NCBI RefSeq assembly: GCF_009183655.1
Contig: NZ_WEIO01000013.1
Coordinates: 1-58,923, forward strand
Reading direction: 5' to 3'
Length of the DNA: 58,923 nucleotides
From: Bacillus aerolatus
GTDB lineage: Bacteria; Bacillota; Bacilli; Bacillales; Domibacillaceae
Shown: piece by piece, positions 27,611 to 36,149 of the stretch
Position numbering within the stretch: position 1 is the first letter of the stretch
Layout: the number at the start of each line of letters is the position of its first letter
Notes under the pieces: generated by a model
Seen by the model: the letters and a program-made list of their open reading frames with translations, nothing else
Told to the model about the DNA's origin: nothing
Database searches by the model: none
Position numbers and translations under genes: made by a program

Positions 27611-28918
27611 ATGACAAAAACTAAAGAAAAACAACTACACTTAGGTGTTTTGCTGTATGGTTGTGGACACCATCAAGCTGCTTGGTTAATGCCTGACTCA
27701 AGCGTTGAACGTATTGGAGACATTTCCTATTACCAATCTTTAGCGCAGTTAGCGGAAAAAGGTTACCTTGACGCAGTATTCTTTGCTGATAATCAATCAT
27801 TTCAAGCTAAAGATTCTAGTGATATGCCAGCATTTTGGTTTGATCCAGTAGTCAATTTAACAGCTATTTCTCAAGTGACAAATCATGTGGGATTAGTTTC
27901 AACAATTTCAAGTACTTTTTCTAATCCTTTCACAGCTTCACGACAACTATTAAGTTTAGACCATATTACAAAAGGACGTGTTGGTTGGAATCTCGTTACG
28001 TCAATGACTGATTTAGAGGCGTTAAATCATAGTATGGAAGAACTACCTTCTCATGACAAGCGCTATGGGAAGGCGGATGAATTCGCTGCTTTAATGAATA
28101 AGTTATTTCTTTCATGGGACAGTAATGAGTTTTTACATCATCGAGAAGAAAGAAAATTGATAAATCCTTCAAACATTCAGCCTTTTAATCACGATGGTAT
28201 CTATTTTAAAGTGTATGGCCCATCCACCACACCAAAAAGCCCGCAGGGCAAACCAGTATCAATGCAAGCAGGGGCATCTAAACAAGGCATTGCATTAGCC
28301 GCAAAATATGCCGATGCAGTCTATTCAGTGTCGTGGAACTTAAAGCAAGCAAAAAATTTTCGTAAAAAATTAGATGAACAAGTTAAACAAAGCGAAGACA
28401 GCAATAGACATATTAAAGTATTTCCAGGCTTAGTAACCTATGTAGGTCATACTCATGAAGAAGCTTTAGCCAAAAAAGCAGCATTAGATGAGCAATTACC
28501 TATTGAAACAGCTTTAAAACAGTTGAGTTTCTTTATTCAACAAGACTGTTCTAATTGGGAAATTGATAAAGAAGTACCTCAATTATCCCCGGTAGAAGAA
28601 TTTACTGGTCCAGTTGGACGTTACGAAACGATACTGGAAATTATTAATGATACACAACCTACAGTAAGAGAATTATTAGGATATCTTAATGCAGGCGGTG
28701 GACATCACACGCTGATAGGTACACCCGACGAAATTGTGGATCAGATGGAAGTCTGGTTTGAAGCTGGTGTGGCTGACGGATTTAATCTTATGCCTCCTAC
28801 ATTACCGGGTAGTTTAGAAGACTTTGTTGAACTAATTGTTCCTGAAATGCAAAAAAGAGGTATTTTCAGAAAGAAATATGAAGGTCATACCTTCCGTGAA
28901 CATTTAGGATTAACGTAA
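27611..28918 (+). CDS. NtaA/SnaA/DszA family FMN-dependent monooxygenase
   Basis: A 435-residue luciferase-superfamily monooxygenase. Features: LHLGVLLYGCGHHQAAW at the start, YLDAVFFADNQS, the GLVSTISSTFSNPFTASRQL and SLDHITKGRVGWNLVTS motifs of the NtaA/SnaA/SoxA group, then QAGASKQGIALAAKYADAVY. Enzymes of this group use FMNH2 from a separate reductase to attack aminocarboxylates, sulfur heterocycles or similar. ATG at 27611 follows GAGGTG. It is co-transcribed with the SDR remnant under the TPP riboswitch, so its substrate may be thiamin-related (inference). Confidence 0.88.
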   Translation: MTKTKEKQLHLGVLLYGCGHHQAAWLMPDSSVERIGDISYYQSLAQLAEKGYLDAVFFADNQSFQAKDSSDMPAFWFDPVVNLTAISQVTNHVGLVSTISSTFSNPFTASRQLLSLDHITKGRVGWNLVTSMTDLEALNHSMEELPSHDKRYGKADEFAALMNKLFLSWDSNEFLHHREERKLINPSNIQPFNHDGIYFKVYGPSTTPKSPQGKPVSMQAGASKQGIALAAKYADAVYSVSWNLKQAKNFRKKLDEQVKQSEDSNRHIKVFPGLVTYVGHTHEEALAKKAALDEQLPIETALKQLSFFIQQDCSNWEIDKEVPQLSPVEEFTGPVGRYETILEIINDTQPTVRELLGYLNAGGGHHTLIGTPDEIVDQMEVWFEAGVADGFNLMPPTLPGSLEDFVELIVPEMQKRGIFRKKYEGHTFREHLGLT

Positions 28919-29053
28919 TAAATTATTATAAAATGACTGTACTAGTTGAAGAGGTAAGATGTTGGCATTAGTATAAAAACTTGGGAACCTTCTCGTAAGA
29001 GTAATTATAATTGGACTTACATTATTATTTTGTATTTTCACCACTTATGATGG

Positions 29054-29130
29054 TATAAGTTAATTAACAAAGAGGATTTCATAGATACACCAAACCCCTC
29101 ACTATTTCCGTTAGTGAGGGGTTTTTTGGT
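29054..29130 (+). ncRNA. candidate antitoxin RNA of a Fst-type type I toxin-antitoxin locus
   Basis: On the plus strand TTGTAT (29030-29035), an 18-base spacer and TATAAG (29054-29059) would start an RNA of about 65 bases near 29065, ending at the hairpin 29093-29122. It converges on the toxin gene and carries TCATAGATA (29079-29087), which nearly repeats TCATAGGTA (29237-29245) over the toxin start codon. This mirrors the par/Fst plan, where antitoxin RNA pairs with the toxin mRNA through direct repeats and a shared terminator. Confidence 0.6.
29093..29122. terminator. bidirectional terminator shared by toxin and antitoxin RNA
   Basis: AACCCCTCACTA pairs with TTAGTGAGGGGTT; T run on the plus side and outer CACCAAA/TTTTGGTG pairing. 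It lies 25 bases past the toxin stop in the minus direction and ends the plus-strand antitoxin RNA. Confidence 0.85.
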
Positions 29131-29147
29131 GCAGCTATGTCGCCTTA

Positions 29148-29240
29148 TTATTTGTTACGATTGTTTAGCCAGAACGTGAAAATCGCAACAACGCACCCAG
29201 ATATCACAGGTGCAATTATGCTAACAAAGAGAATTGTCAT
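29148..29240 (-). CDS. Fst/PepA1-type small hydrophobic toxin, 30 aa
   Basis: A 30-codon minus-strand frame reads MTILFVSIIAPVISGCVVAI then FTFWLNNRNK. It has the Fst family layout: a membrane helix with the invariant central Pro (IIAPV), a W-L before the end and a short charged tail. Fst-type peptides damage membranes. A minus-strand promoter, TTACAT (29295-29300), 17 bases, TATGTT (29272-29277), would give a leader of about 25 bases. The ribosome site is weak, as in other Fst mRNAs, where translation is restrained. The locus sits among mobile-element debris, where such addiction modules are common. Confidence 0.75.
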   Translation of the reverse strand: MTILFVSIIAPVISGCVVAIFTFWLNNRNK

Positions 29241-29335
29241 AGGTAATATATAAAGGCACTTGAAGAAACAAAACATAGCAAAAATAAAAGTTTAATGTAA
29301 GTCCGAAATATAAAAAAACACACCTTGCTGGTACG

Positions 29336-29600
29336 CTTACCTTTCTGTGAAAATTCGCTGTATGCAGTTTGGATTTTCACAAAAGAATTTTCTTGAACGG
29401 ATGTGAAGATAGACGGGAAGCGAAAGAACAAGAGTATCCTTCAAAGTACGTCAATAACGGCTGTGAATTCTATGGGCAGTTTTCTGACAGGAAGGACAGT
29501 TATTGTACGGATCGTCAGACTGGGCGTAAAGATGAATATCTATGGCGGAAGAGACACAATACAAGAAAGTCCAACCTCTATAGAGGATTTGTAAATCCAT
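29336..29600 (-). pseudogene. ISL3 family transposase, N-terminal fragment
   Basis: From ATG 29600 (CGGGAGG upstream) the frame gives CPSCQKTAHRIHSRY, the N-terminal zinc-binding motif of ISL3 transposases. After a stop at 29451 another frame continues CENPNCIQRIFTER, the next part of that domain. No DDE catalytic domain follows. A frameshifted, truncated insertion-sequence remnant. Confidence 0.75.
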
Positions 29601-29698
29601 GATTAAAACCTCCCGAGAGAATGATTTATTAGCATAACTACCCTCGGGAGCGATCACCAAAATTGCGGGAGAACCATTTTAGCACCGGTTCTGACAGT

Positions 29699-30189
29699 TT
29701 ATATAGTCTTATTCTTGATTCCTCTTTCATACTCCCTAACAAGTTTATAAAATGTCGTCTTTTTTAGCCCCACTTCCTGCATGGTCTTAACAGCTGTTAA
29801 CTCCCCAGATTTCCATCGATGATACACTTCTTCGAACTCTTCTGTTATCTGTACCTTTGGCCGGCCAAAAGCTACACCATTTTTCAAAGCAACATCAATT
29901 CCTTCACGCTGCCGCTTTCGAATCCGCTCCCTTTCTTCTTCTGCCATCCAAGAAAGAATCTGTAAAACAAGATCAGCGATAAACGTTCCAAGGCTATCCT
30001 TATATTGAGTCGTATCGAGTAATGGCATATCCATCACCACGATGTCCGCCTCAATATTTTTCGTAAGATCGTTCCATTCATGAAGAATCTCTTCCTTGTT
30101 CCTTCCAAAACGATCAAGTGAATGAATGTAAAGGACATCCCCTTTGCGAATAATGCGTTTTAACAATTGATACTGAACGCGGTCAAAGT
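29699..30189 (-). pseudogene. serine recombinase (resolvase/invertase), N-terminally truncated
   Basis: The frame holds NFDRVQYQLLKRIIRKGDVL, YIHSLDRFGRNKEEI, the FIADLVLQILSWMAEEERERI helix and a C-terminal helix-turn-helix (KTMQEVGLKKTTFYKLVREY). The first 50 or so residues with the catalytic serine (usually YxRVS) are missing; an in-frame stop lies before NFDR. The DNA-binding end is complete. A shorter relative lies at 46603-46896. Confidence 0.82.
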
Positions 30190-30432
30190 TTAATATACAG
30201 ATTCAAAGTAAATGCTATTTAGTTAATTTCTTTCCTCTATCCATCATTTACTTTTATTAATACAAGTGATTAGCCCACCCCTAATTAGGTTCACCATCAT
30301 CTTTTCCCCCACATAAATTAATATAAAAATACTTTCTTATAGAGAATTTATCTATTGAAAAATATTGATTATACAATTACAATCCCCGGTATGACTATAT
30401 GATTTAAAGGTGTTGAGAAAGGGGAGTAAGGG
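30190..30432. other. AT-rich intergenic stretch
   Basis: No gene or clear hairpin is seen. It presumably carries the promoter of the small gene at 30433. Confidence 0.45.
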
Positions 30433-30609
30433 ATGAATTTTTTAAAACGCCTTTTTATTGATAAATGTCCTACTTGCAATAAAGTTTTAAATACAAACAA
30501 GTCTAGTTTTTTGAAGGCAAAGGTAATTAAAACCTGTCCAGAAAATCATTATCAAAAAGAATTTCATCCCGCTTTAGAAACGTATATTGAAAGTGATAAG
30601 GTTTCTTAA
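30433..30609 (+). CDS. small CxxC protein, 58 aa
   Basis: A 58-residue frame starts at an ATG preceded by AAGGGGAG. It contains KCPTCNKV near residue 11 and KTCPENHYQ near 36, suggesting a small zinc-binding or redox fold; there is no membrane span. I do not recognise it. It is transcribed on the plus strand, opposite the adjoining sulfur cluster, whose last gene ends 120 bases away. Confidence 0.6.
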   Translation: MNFLKRLFIDKCPTCNKVLNTNKSSFLKAKVIKTCPENHYQKEFHPALETYIESDKVS

Positions 30610-30729
30610 ATTTTTAGTAAAAATAGAAGGCAGCTAGGAAATGCTACCTTCAATAACTTATCCGTTAAGCCGCCTACTAATATAAGCAGCTTGCTTTAAA
30701 TGATGAGTCAACCGCTTATCATCTAAAGC

Positions 30730-31506
30730 TTATAAAATTTCAATCCATGTTTTCACTGCTGTAGCTAAAATTAATAAAGCTAAAATAACCTGTAACATTT
30801 TTGTGTTGACCTTTTTCCCAGCCGCGGCCCCTAATGGTGATGCGATCAGACTTGCCACGATCATGATAAACGCCGGGCCATATTCAACTTGCCCTGTTGA
30901 GATTTTCCCAATAGTTGAACCAATAGATGAAATAAATGTAATCGCTAGTGAAGAGGCAATGGTCATTCGGGTTGGGATTTTTAACACGACCAACATGATG
31001 GGCACCAGTAAGAAGGCACCCGCCGCGCCAACGATCCCCGCCCCAATCCCAACGATAAAGGATAGTAAAGCCGCAAGCCATTTATTAAATTTCACTTGAT
31101 CCAGTGGAATGTCATCGATTCCTTTTTTCGGGATAAACATCATGATCGCCGCTATCAATGCCAGAATTCCGTAAACTAAATTAATTCCATTCTCTGGCAT
31201 CAAATTTGAACCGTATCCGCCAATGAAACTCCCAATTAAAATACTTACCCCCATATATCCAATCAGTGTCTTGTTTAAGTACCCGCCTTTACGGTAAGCC
31301 CAGACACCTCCGATAGTTGCGAAGAATACCTGGACTGCACTGATTCCGGACACTTCATGGGCGCTGAATGCCGCCACGCCAAGCAAAGGCGGGATATATA
31401 ACAGCATCGGGTATTTGATAATAGAGCCTCCAATGCCCACCATTCCTGAAATAAAAGATCCTATAAAACCAATTAAGAAAATAGTGATAATAAAGGCAAA
31501 GTCCAT
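30730..31506 (-). CDS. yrkJ: TauE/SafE family sulfite/anion exporter
   Basis: A 258-residue membrane protein with about eight spans and the two family repeats: [20 protein letters not shown] near the start and [19 protein letters not shown] in the middle. As the last gene of the persulfide operon it most likely exports sulfite or thiosulfate produced by the dioxygenase. ATG 31506 follows AAGGAGG. Order and content match the yrkE-yrkJ group of B. subtilis. Confidence 0.87.
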   Translation of the reverse strand: MDFAFIITIFLIGFIGSFISGMVGIGGSIIKYPMLLYIPPLLGVAAFSAHEVSGISAVQVFFATIGGVWAYRKGGYLNKTLIGYMGVSILIGSFIGGYGSNLMPENGINLVYGILALIAAIMMFIPKKGIDDIPLDQVKFNKWLAALLSFIVGIGAGIVGAAGAFLLVPIMLVVLKIPTRMTIASSLAITFISSIGSTIGKISTGQVEYGPAFIMIVASLIASPLGAAAGKKVNTKMLQVILALLILATAVKTWIEIL

Positions 31507-31556
31507 CCTGTTTCCTCCTTTAGAGAAAAGGGAACCAAGTATCGGTTCCCTTGATA

Positions 31557-31784
31557 TTAGCCTTTTTTAATCCAGAATTTGAACACATCATTCTCTTCTT
31601 CGTGTTTGATCAATTCATGGCCGCCTGACTTCGCCCAGGCAGTTAAATCGTTCTTTGCCCCTTTGTCGGTGGCATGAACTTCTAACACTTGACCTGATTC
31701 CAATTCATTCATCGCTTTCTTTGTTTTCACAATCGGCATCGGGCACGCTAAGCCTTTTGCGTCTAATACTTTGTTTGCTTCCAT
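31557..31784 (-). CDS. yrkI: TusA-like sulfurtransferase
   Basis: A 75-residue sulfur carrier. The persulfide-bearing cysteine is in [18 protein letters not shown] near residue 14, followed by the [17 protein letters not shown] strand typical of the TusA fold. GGAGG lies 8 bases before the ATG. It lies between the dioxygenase and the exporter; a close paralog is at 35542. Confidence 0.92.
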   Translation of the reverse strand: MEANKVLDAKGLACPMPIVKTKKAMNELESGQVLEVHATDKGAKNDLTAWAKSGGHELIKHEEENDVFKFWIKKG

Positions 31785-31819
31785 TTTTGCAGCCTCCTAA
31801 ATTTCCAAATTTATTTTAA

Positions 31820-32947
31820 TTAGCGGACCGCACAGCGGTTTGGTCCAATTTCCATTTCTCGCTGCTTTTCTGTGTCCGGGTTGATTTTACCCATATTGGT
31901 TTCACGAATTTCTTGATAAGCATTTGGCTGCGGCGGAAGGTTTTCCGTCACAAGCTTTCTAAATTCGTTTTCATCCTCAATATTTAACCCGTGGTTTTTC
32001 TCAAATAATGTGCCCAATTTTTCAGCTACGCTTCCGTCATCGTTCAACTCGTCGATGATCATGAAGTGAGCCGGAAGAACGACTAGCTCTTCAGATAATT
32101 CTCTGTATCGTGTATAAAGGCTTTCCCTTAAGTCTCCTACCCAGTCTTCCGCCTTGCCTGCCAAGTCCGGTCTTCCGATTGAATCAATGAACAGGATATC
32201 ACCTGAAAGCAGGAACTTCTCATCCACAACAAAGGATGTGGAGCCAATGGTATGCCCTGGAGAATATAAAGAATGAATATTAATCTTGGTTTCCCCAATT
32301 GTTACATCAATACCACCCTCAAGTGGCTCATAGTCAAACGTTACTTCTGTCGCATCCTTTGGAGGGAGCCAGTATGTCGCATTTGTTTGTTCAGCAATTG
32401 CCCGTCCCCCTGAGATGTGATCGGCATGCAGGTGTGTATCAAATACATGGGTAATCGTTGCTCCAATACCTTCAGCAAATTCAAGATAGAGGTCCGTCAT
32501 CCTTGTCGCATCAATGATAGCCGCCTCTCCATTAGAGATCACCATATAGGATAAGCAGCCTTTTCCAATACGGACGAACTGATAAACCTCGCCGCCATCC
32601 TTTAAATCCCCAACTTTTACAGGCTCTAAATGTTCACTCCAGGCTTTCATTCCACCTTGCAGATAGGAAACATCAAGTCCCGCATCAGACAGCATTTCCG
32701 CAACCATCACGGATGAACCTTCTTTTGCGCAGACAACGAGAATTTCTTGATCTGCTGGGATTTTGTCCATGATTTCTTCTATCCCATCAAGAAGTTCAAA
32801 ATACGGGATATTTAAATATCGAAAGTTCCTCCCTTCAATTTTCCAATCTTGGAAATCACTTTCATTACGGACATCTAATACAAACAGGTTTTCTTTATTG
32901 AAGACTTTCTTCGTTACTTCTTTTGAAGTCATTGCTTTAAAAGCCAT
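31820..32947 (-). CDS. yrkH: rhodanese-persulfide dioxygenase fusion (MBL fold)
   Basis: A 375-residue fusion. An N-terminal rhodanese domain (about 1-105) has active Cys in [10 protein letters not shown] glyoxalase-type metallo-beta-lactamase domain follows, with [39 protein letters not shown] and PAHF. This architecture fits persulfide dioxygenases that oxidise glutathione, bacillithiol or CoA persulfide to sulfite (as CstB or YrkH). GGGAGG precedes the ATG, and a TACCTAGGTA-like site lies at 32955-32972. It is the catalytic core of the cluster. Confidence 0.9.
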   Translation of the reverse strand: MAFKAMTSKEVTKKVFNKENLFVLDVRNESDFQDWKIEGRNFRYLNIPYFELLDGIEEIMDKIPADQEILVVCAKEGSSVMVAEMLSDAGLDVSYLQGGMKAWSEHLEPVKVGDLKDGGEVYQFVRIGKGCLSYMVISNGEAAIIDATRMTDLYLEFAEGIGATITHVFDTHLHADHISGGRAIAEQTNATYWLPPKDATEVTFDYEPLEGGIDVTIGETKINIHSLYSPGHTIGSTSFVVDEKFLLSGDILFIDSIGRPDLAGKAEDWVGDLRESLYTRYRELSEELVVLPAHFMIIDELNDDGSVAEKLGTLFEKNHGLNIEDENEFRKLVTENLPPQPNAYQEIRETNMGKINPDTEKQREMEIGPNRCAVR

Positions 32948-32954
32948 TCCTTTT

Positions 32955-32972
32955 TACCTCCCTAGGTATATT
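32955..32972. promoter_or_regulatory. possible CstR-like site upstream of the dioxygenase
   Basis: The plus strand reads TACCTCCCTAGGTATATTG. The ACCTCCCTAGGTAT core resembles the ACCC..GGGTAT pattern found before cstR and other genes here, but it overlaps the ribosome site and may be fortuitous. Confidence 0.35.
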
Positions 32973-32988
32973 GTAGATTAAAAAAATT

Positions 32989-33384
32989 TTAGAATGTTAA
33001 TGTCACATCAGCATCTTTGGCGAACTCCAAGAAAGTCACCGCTCCGCCAACTTCAATCCCTTCAACAAATGAATCTTTTTCAAGACCCATAACATCCATT
33101 GTCATTTGGCAGCCAATAAATTTAACACCCATTTCTTGCGCCATTGCAACCAATTCTGGGATAGCTGGAACATTAGCATTAGCAAACCCTTCTGCGAAAT
33201 GTTCTTTTCCTTCTGGCATTGGCAGTTGTTTGTATGCATCTTTATGAATTAAGTTTAACCCTTCAAAAGTAAAGAAAATGGCTACTTCTTGATCTGTTGC
33301 TGCCGCTGCATTCGCGATATTGAATACTTTATAGGCATCAAACATTCCACCATTGCTTGCGATAATTGCTACTTTTTTACTCAT
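32989..33384 (-). CDS. yrkE: DsrE/DsrF-like sulfur relay protein
   Basis: A 131-residue protein of the DsrE/F/H-like peroxiredoxin group. Features: KVAIIASNGGMFDAYKVFNI at the start and a conserved cysteine in FIGCQMTMDVMGL. It probably receives or passes persulfide sulfur among TusA and rhodanese partners. AGGAGG precedes the ATG. A longer paralog is at 35004. Confidence 0.87.
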   Translation of the reverse strand: MSKKVAIIASNGGMFDAYKVFNIANAAAATDQEVAIFFTFEGLNLIHKDAYKQLPMPEGKEHFAEGFANANVPAIPELVAMAQEMGVKFIGCQMTMDVMGLEKDSFVEGIEVGGAVTFLEFAKDADVTLTF

Positions 33385-33396
33385 TTCAAATTCCTC

Positions 33397-33630
33397 CTAG
33401 TTTTTTAATGCTAACATAATATTATTTGGATCATATCCTACAACCCATTTACCCTTAACCTCTGTTTGAGGTACTCCCATTTGACCTGTTTTGTTTACGA
33501 GATGGTTCATTAGCTCTGGGTTAGTTTCAACATTTACCTCTTTAAAAGGAATATTTTGTGACTCTAAAAAGTTCTTTAGCATGACACAATATGGGCAGCG
33601 TGTTGTTGTATACACTGTTACTGTGTTCAT
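33397..33630 (-). CDS. glutaredoxin family protein
   Basis: A roughly 77-residue thioredoxin-fold protein with the dithiol motif TTRCPYCVMLKNFL and the cis-Pro region GVPQTEVKGKWVVGYDP. It is likely to reduce disulfides or persulfides in this pathway. Three candidate ATGs (33639, 33636, 33630) follow one AAGGAG site; I annotate the last. Confidence 0.88.
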   Translation of the reverse strand: MNTVTVYTTTRCPYCVMLKNFLESQNIPFKEVNVETNPELMNHLVNKTGQMGVPQTEVKGKWVVGYDPNNIMLALKN

Positions 33631-33644
33631 CTTCATCATTCTCC

Positions 33645-34220
33645 TTATTTATTTAAAGTATTTGTTTTTCCTGTCCAAGCACTCATACCTGGAACAACAT
33701 TAATCACATTCGAAAATCCGTTTTCTGCAAGCTTTTGGGCAGCCAAATCACTGCGGCTTCCTGTACGGCATACTACATAGGTTTCATCATCTTTGTTTAA
33801 TTCACTTAGACGCTCTTCTATTTCTCCCAACGGAATCGAAACAGCATTAGGAATATGATTAAATGCATATTCGGCTGCCTCTCTTACATCAAGAACCACA
33901 ATGTTTTCATTAGCATCTAGCTTCTTTTCAAGTTCATCATTACTAGTTACATTGGGATGTTTTCTTTCAATTGAACTATCATTTGATGATTTTCTAAGGT
34001 AATGCTTTAGTACATCTCCTTCTTCAATTGTTCCAAGATACTGGTGACCAGCACTATTTGCCCAAGCTTGAATATCTGCTTTCGATCCCTTATCTGTCGC
34101 TTGAACTTCTAAGACCTGACCGGCTTCTAACGTATTCATGGCCTTTTTTGTTTTGACAATTGGCATCGGACAAGCTAATCCTTTTGCGTCCAATGTTACG
34201 TTCACTTTAATGTTTTCCAT
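33645..34220 (-). CDS. yrkF: TusA-rhodanese fusion sulfurtransferase
   Basis: A 191-residue two-domain protein. A TusA domain (about 1-80) has Cys in [16 protein letters not shown]; a rhodanese domain (about 100-191) has active Cys in YVVCRTGSRSDLA. Joining carrier and transferase suggests direct sulfur hand-off. ATG 34220 has AGGAGG seven bases upstream. Corresponds to YrkF of B. subtilis. Confidence 0.92.
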   Translation of the reverse strand: MENIKVNVTLDAKGLACPMPIVKTKKAMNTLEAGQVLEVQATDKGSKADIQAWANSAGHQYLGTIEEGDVLKHYLRKSSNDSSIERKHPNVTSNDELEKKLDANENIVVLDVREAAEYAFNHIPNAVSIPLGEIEERLSELNKDDETYVVCRTGSRSDLAAQKLAENGFSNVINVVPGMSAWTGKTNTLNK

Positions 34221-34272
34221 ATTGAAACCTCCTGTTTTATACAGCATGGGGTATTTGTGAAGCTAAAAAAAT

Positions 34273-34569
34273 TTATTCAACTTTTCCTTCCCATGAAAGC
34301 ATGCCGCCTGCCATATTAATGACTTTATACCCGTGACTTTCAAGTGTTTGAGACGCACGGCCGCTTCTTCCCCCTGAACGGCAAATCATGATATATTCTT
34401 TCGATTTATCCAGCTCATGCATGCGAAACTCAACTAATCCCAATGGGATGTTGATCGCTCCTGGAATTTTTCCGTCCGCTACCTCCTCTGTCTCACGAAC
34501 ATCGATGAGGTTCAGCTGCTCTCCTTTGTTAAGCAGTACTTCCACTTCTTTGGCAGTCATTTCCTTCAT
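34273..34569 (-). CDS. single-domain rhodanese
   Basis: A 98-residue cytoplasmic rhodanese with LIDVRETEEVADGKIPGAIN and the active loop ICRSGGRSGRAS (Cys persulfide site). ATG 34569 is 9 bases after AGAGGAG; an earlier ATG (34578) abuts that site. It is a third rhodanese in the same operon. Confidence 0.9.
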   Translation of the reverse strand: MKEMTAKEVEVLLNKGEQLNLIDVRETEEVADGKIPGAINIPLGLVEFRMHELDKSKEYIMICRSGGRSGRASQTLESHGYKVINMAGGMLSWEGKVE

Positions 34570-34593
34570 TATCTTCATCTCCTCTTATTCGGT

Positions 34594-34953
34594 TCAAACC
34601 CAGGCACTCATCCCGCCTTTTACATTTGTCACTTGCTTAAAGCCTTTTTTCTTCAGTAGTTTGCTGGCCTTACTGCTTCTCATGCCGCTTTGGCAAATCA
34701 GGACTACCTCTTTTTCTTTTGAGAGTTGGCCGGCCTTATTGGCCAGTTGATGCAGTGGGATATTTTTAAAGCCCCTGATGTTTTTTGTTCCAAACTCTCC
34801 AGGCGTCCTTACATCAATGTACTGCTTGTTTTTATCATTCAATTCTTTTCTCAACTCTGCAGTGGTTATTTGCCTGACTCCCCTTGCTGGTACAAGGCGC
34901 TGGACGAAAAAGAAAGCAACAAGTACAAGAAGAAGATAATTTAGATACTCCAT
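34594..34953 (-). CDS. membrane-anchored rhodanese
   Basis: A 119-residue protein with one N-terminal span (MEYLNYLLLVLVAFFFVQRL) and a rhodanese domain carrying ICQSGMRSSKA. The anchor suggests activity at the inner face of the membrane, perhaps near the exporter or a quinone-linked enzyme. Confidence 0.88.
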   Translation of the reverse strand: MEYLNYLLLVLVAFFFVQRLVPARGVRQITTAELRKELNDKNKQYIDVRTPGEFGTKNIRGFKNIPLHQLANKAGQLSKEKEVVLICQSGMRSSKASKLLKKKGFKQVTNVKGGMSAWV

Positions 34954-35003
34954 CCTTTTCCCTCCCTGATTTTTATATAAGGGTAATCGCCCCTTAAAAA
35001 TAC

Positions 35004-35483
35004 TTAGATAAATAAATTGACATTTCCATCCTCAGCGTCAGCTAAATAGGCTGCAACGCCGGCGTATTCAATGTTATCCAGCAGCTCTTCTTTTTGAAGA
35101 CCCAACAAATCCATTGTCATTGTGCATGCCACTAGCTTTATATCTTGTTCTTGTGCCATTTCAATTAGCTGAGGCAGAGGCATGACGTTATGTTTCTTCA
35201 TCACACCTTTGATCATCTTGGGACCGAAACCCGCAAAGTTCATGCTGGAGAGCCCCATTTTATCTGATCCCCTCGGCATCATTTTGCCGAACATTTTTTC
35301 CATAAATCCTTTTTTCACTGGGATATGTTCATCTTTACGCAAAGCGTTCAGCCCCCAAAACGTGTGAAAAATGGTGACTTCATGATCGTAAGCCGCTGCC
35401 CCGTTCGCAATGATATACGCTGCCATGGCCTTATCATAATCCCCGCTAAACAGGATAATATTTGTTGTTTTCTTCTCTGTCAT
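35004..35483 (-). CDS. DsrE/DsrF-like protein, long form
   Basis: A 159-residue DsrE-family protein with NIILFSGDYDKAMAAYIIAN and the cysteine-bearing LVACTMTMDLLGL. A central Met/Gly-rich insert (about 60-95: MEKMFGKMMPRGSDKMGL) distinguishes it from the 131-residue paralog at 32989. An operator-like site lies directly upstream at 35504-35526. Confidence 0.87.
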   Translation of the reverse strand: MTEKKTTNIILFSGDYDKAMAAYIIANGAAAYDHEVTIFHTFWGLNALRKDEHIPVKKGFMEKMFGKMMPRGSDKMGLSSMNFAGFGPKMIKGVMKKHNVMPLPQLIEMAQEQDIKLVACTMTMDLLGLQKEELLDNIEYAGVAAYLADAEDGNVNLFI

Positions 35484-35503
35484 AGCTTCCTCCCTATTAA
35501 ATC

Positions 35504-35526
35504 ACCCATACACGTACGGGTATATT
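35504..35526. promoter_or_regulatory. probable CstR operator
   Basis: ACCCATACACGTACGGGTAT, an ACCC..GGGT dyad, lies 20 bases before the DsrE gene. CsoR/CstR-family proteins bind such G-tract palindromes. Confidence 0.55.
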
Positions 35527-35541
35527 ATTTTCTAAAAAAAA

Positions 35542-35769
35542 TTATCCTTTTTTAATCCAGAACTTTAATACATCATTTTCTTCTTCAGATTTTAATAGTT
35601 CATGCCCGCCTGATTTCGCCCAAGCAGCAAGATCATTTTTAGCCCCTTTATCCGTTGCATGGATTTCTAATACTTGACCAGACTCAAGACCATCCATGGC
35701 TTTTTTCGTTTTTACAATCGGTATTGGACATGCTAAACCTTTTGCATCTAACATTTTATCTGCATTCAT
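35542..35769 (-). CDS. TusA-like sulfurtransferase, paralog
   Basis: A 75-residue TusA protein, about 85% identical by eye to the one at 31557 ([20 protein letters not shown], then the same [17 protein letters not shown]). First structural gene of the sulfur operon, 85 bases after cstR, with an operator-like site at 35798-35820. Confidence 0.92.
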   Translation of the reverse strand: MNADKMLDAKGLACPIPIVKTKKAMDGLESGQVLEIHATDKGAKNDLAAWAKSGGHELLKSEEENDVLKFWIKKG

Positions 35770-35797
35770 TTTTAAAAACCTCCAAATTATTTTTTCT

Positions 35798-35820
35798 AAT
35801 TACCTATGAGGGTATATTAA
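35798..35820. promoter_or_regulatory. probable CstR operator
   Basis: ATTACCTATGAGGGTATATT, an imperfect TACC..GGTA dyad, lies between cstR and tusA. Confidence 0.5.
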
Positions 35821-35853
35821 TAAAAATAAGAAAGAATGTCAACCCAAGATTTT

Positions 35854-36114
35854 TTATCTGCTTCTCACCAGTAAATCGACAGCTTGTTTGATTAACTCAT
35901 CTGTTTTTTCTTCTTTTTTATCAGCTTCCTGAACACATTCAACTAAATTTGAACTTACAACTACACCTATTGTTCTATCCACTGCCGAACGGACGGCTGA
36001 CAACTGTGTAATAACATCTTTACAATCTTTATTCTCTTCCATCATTTTCAAGATTCCTCTAAGCTGACCTTCCATTCGCTTTACTCTATTTTTCATTTGA
36101 TCATTGTATTCCAT
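35854..36114 (-). CDS. cstR: CsoR-family persulfide-sensing repressor (CstR type)
   Basis: An 86-residue all-helical repressor. Cysteines fall at exactly C31 (NKDCKDVITQL) and C60 (SSNLVECV). Copper-sensing CsoR has a His four residues before the second Cys; here it is Asn, so a copper site is unlikely. The C31/C60 pair is that used by persulfide-sensing CstR. It heads the sulfur operon and would derepress it on persulfide stress. Confidence 0.9.
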   Translation of the reverse strand: MEYNDQMKNRVKRMEGQLRGILKMMEENKDCKDVITQLSAVRSAVDRTIGVVVSSNLVECVQEADKKEEKTDELIKQAVDLLVRSR

Positions 36115-36149
36115 AGGAATGCTCCTTTCCAGTATGCCGTCTTTTAAAT

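Noticed and set aside
35854-36114. Copper-sensing CsoR
   Set aside because: The His needed four residues before the second Cys is Asn here, and all neighbours are sulfur-transfer genes; CstR fits better.
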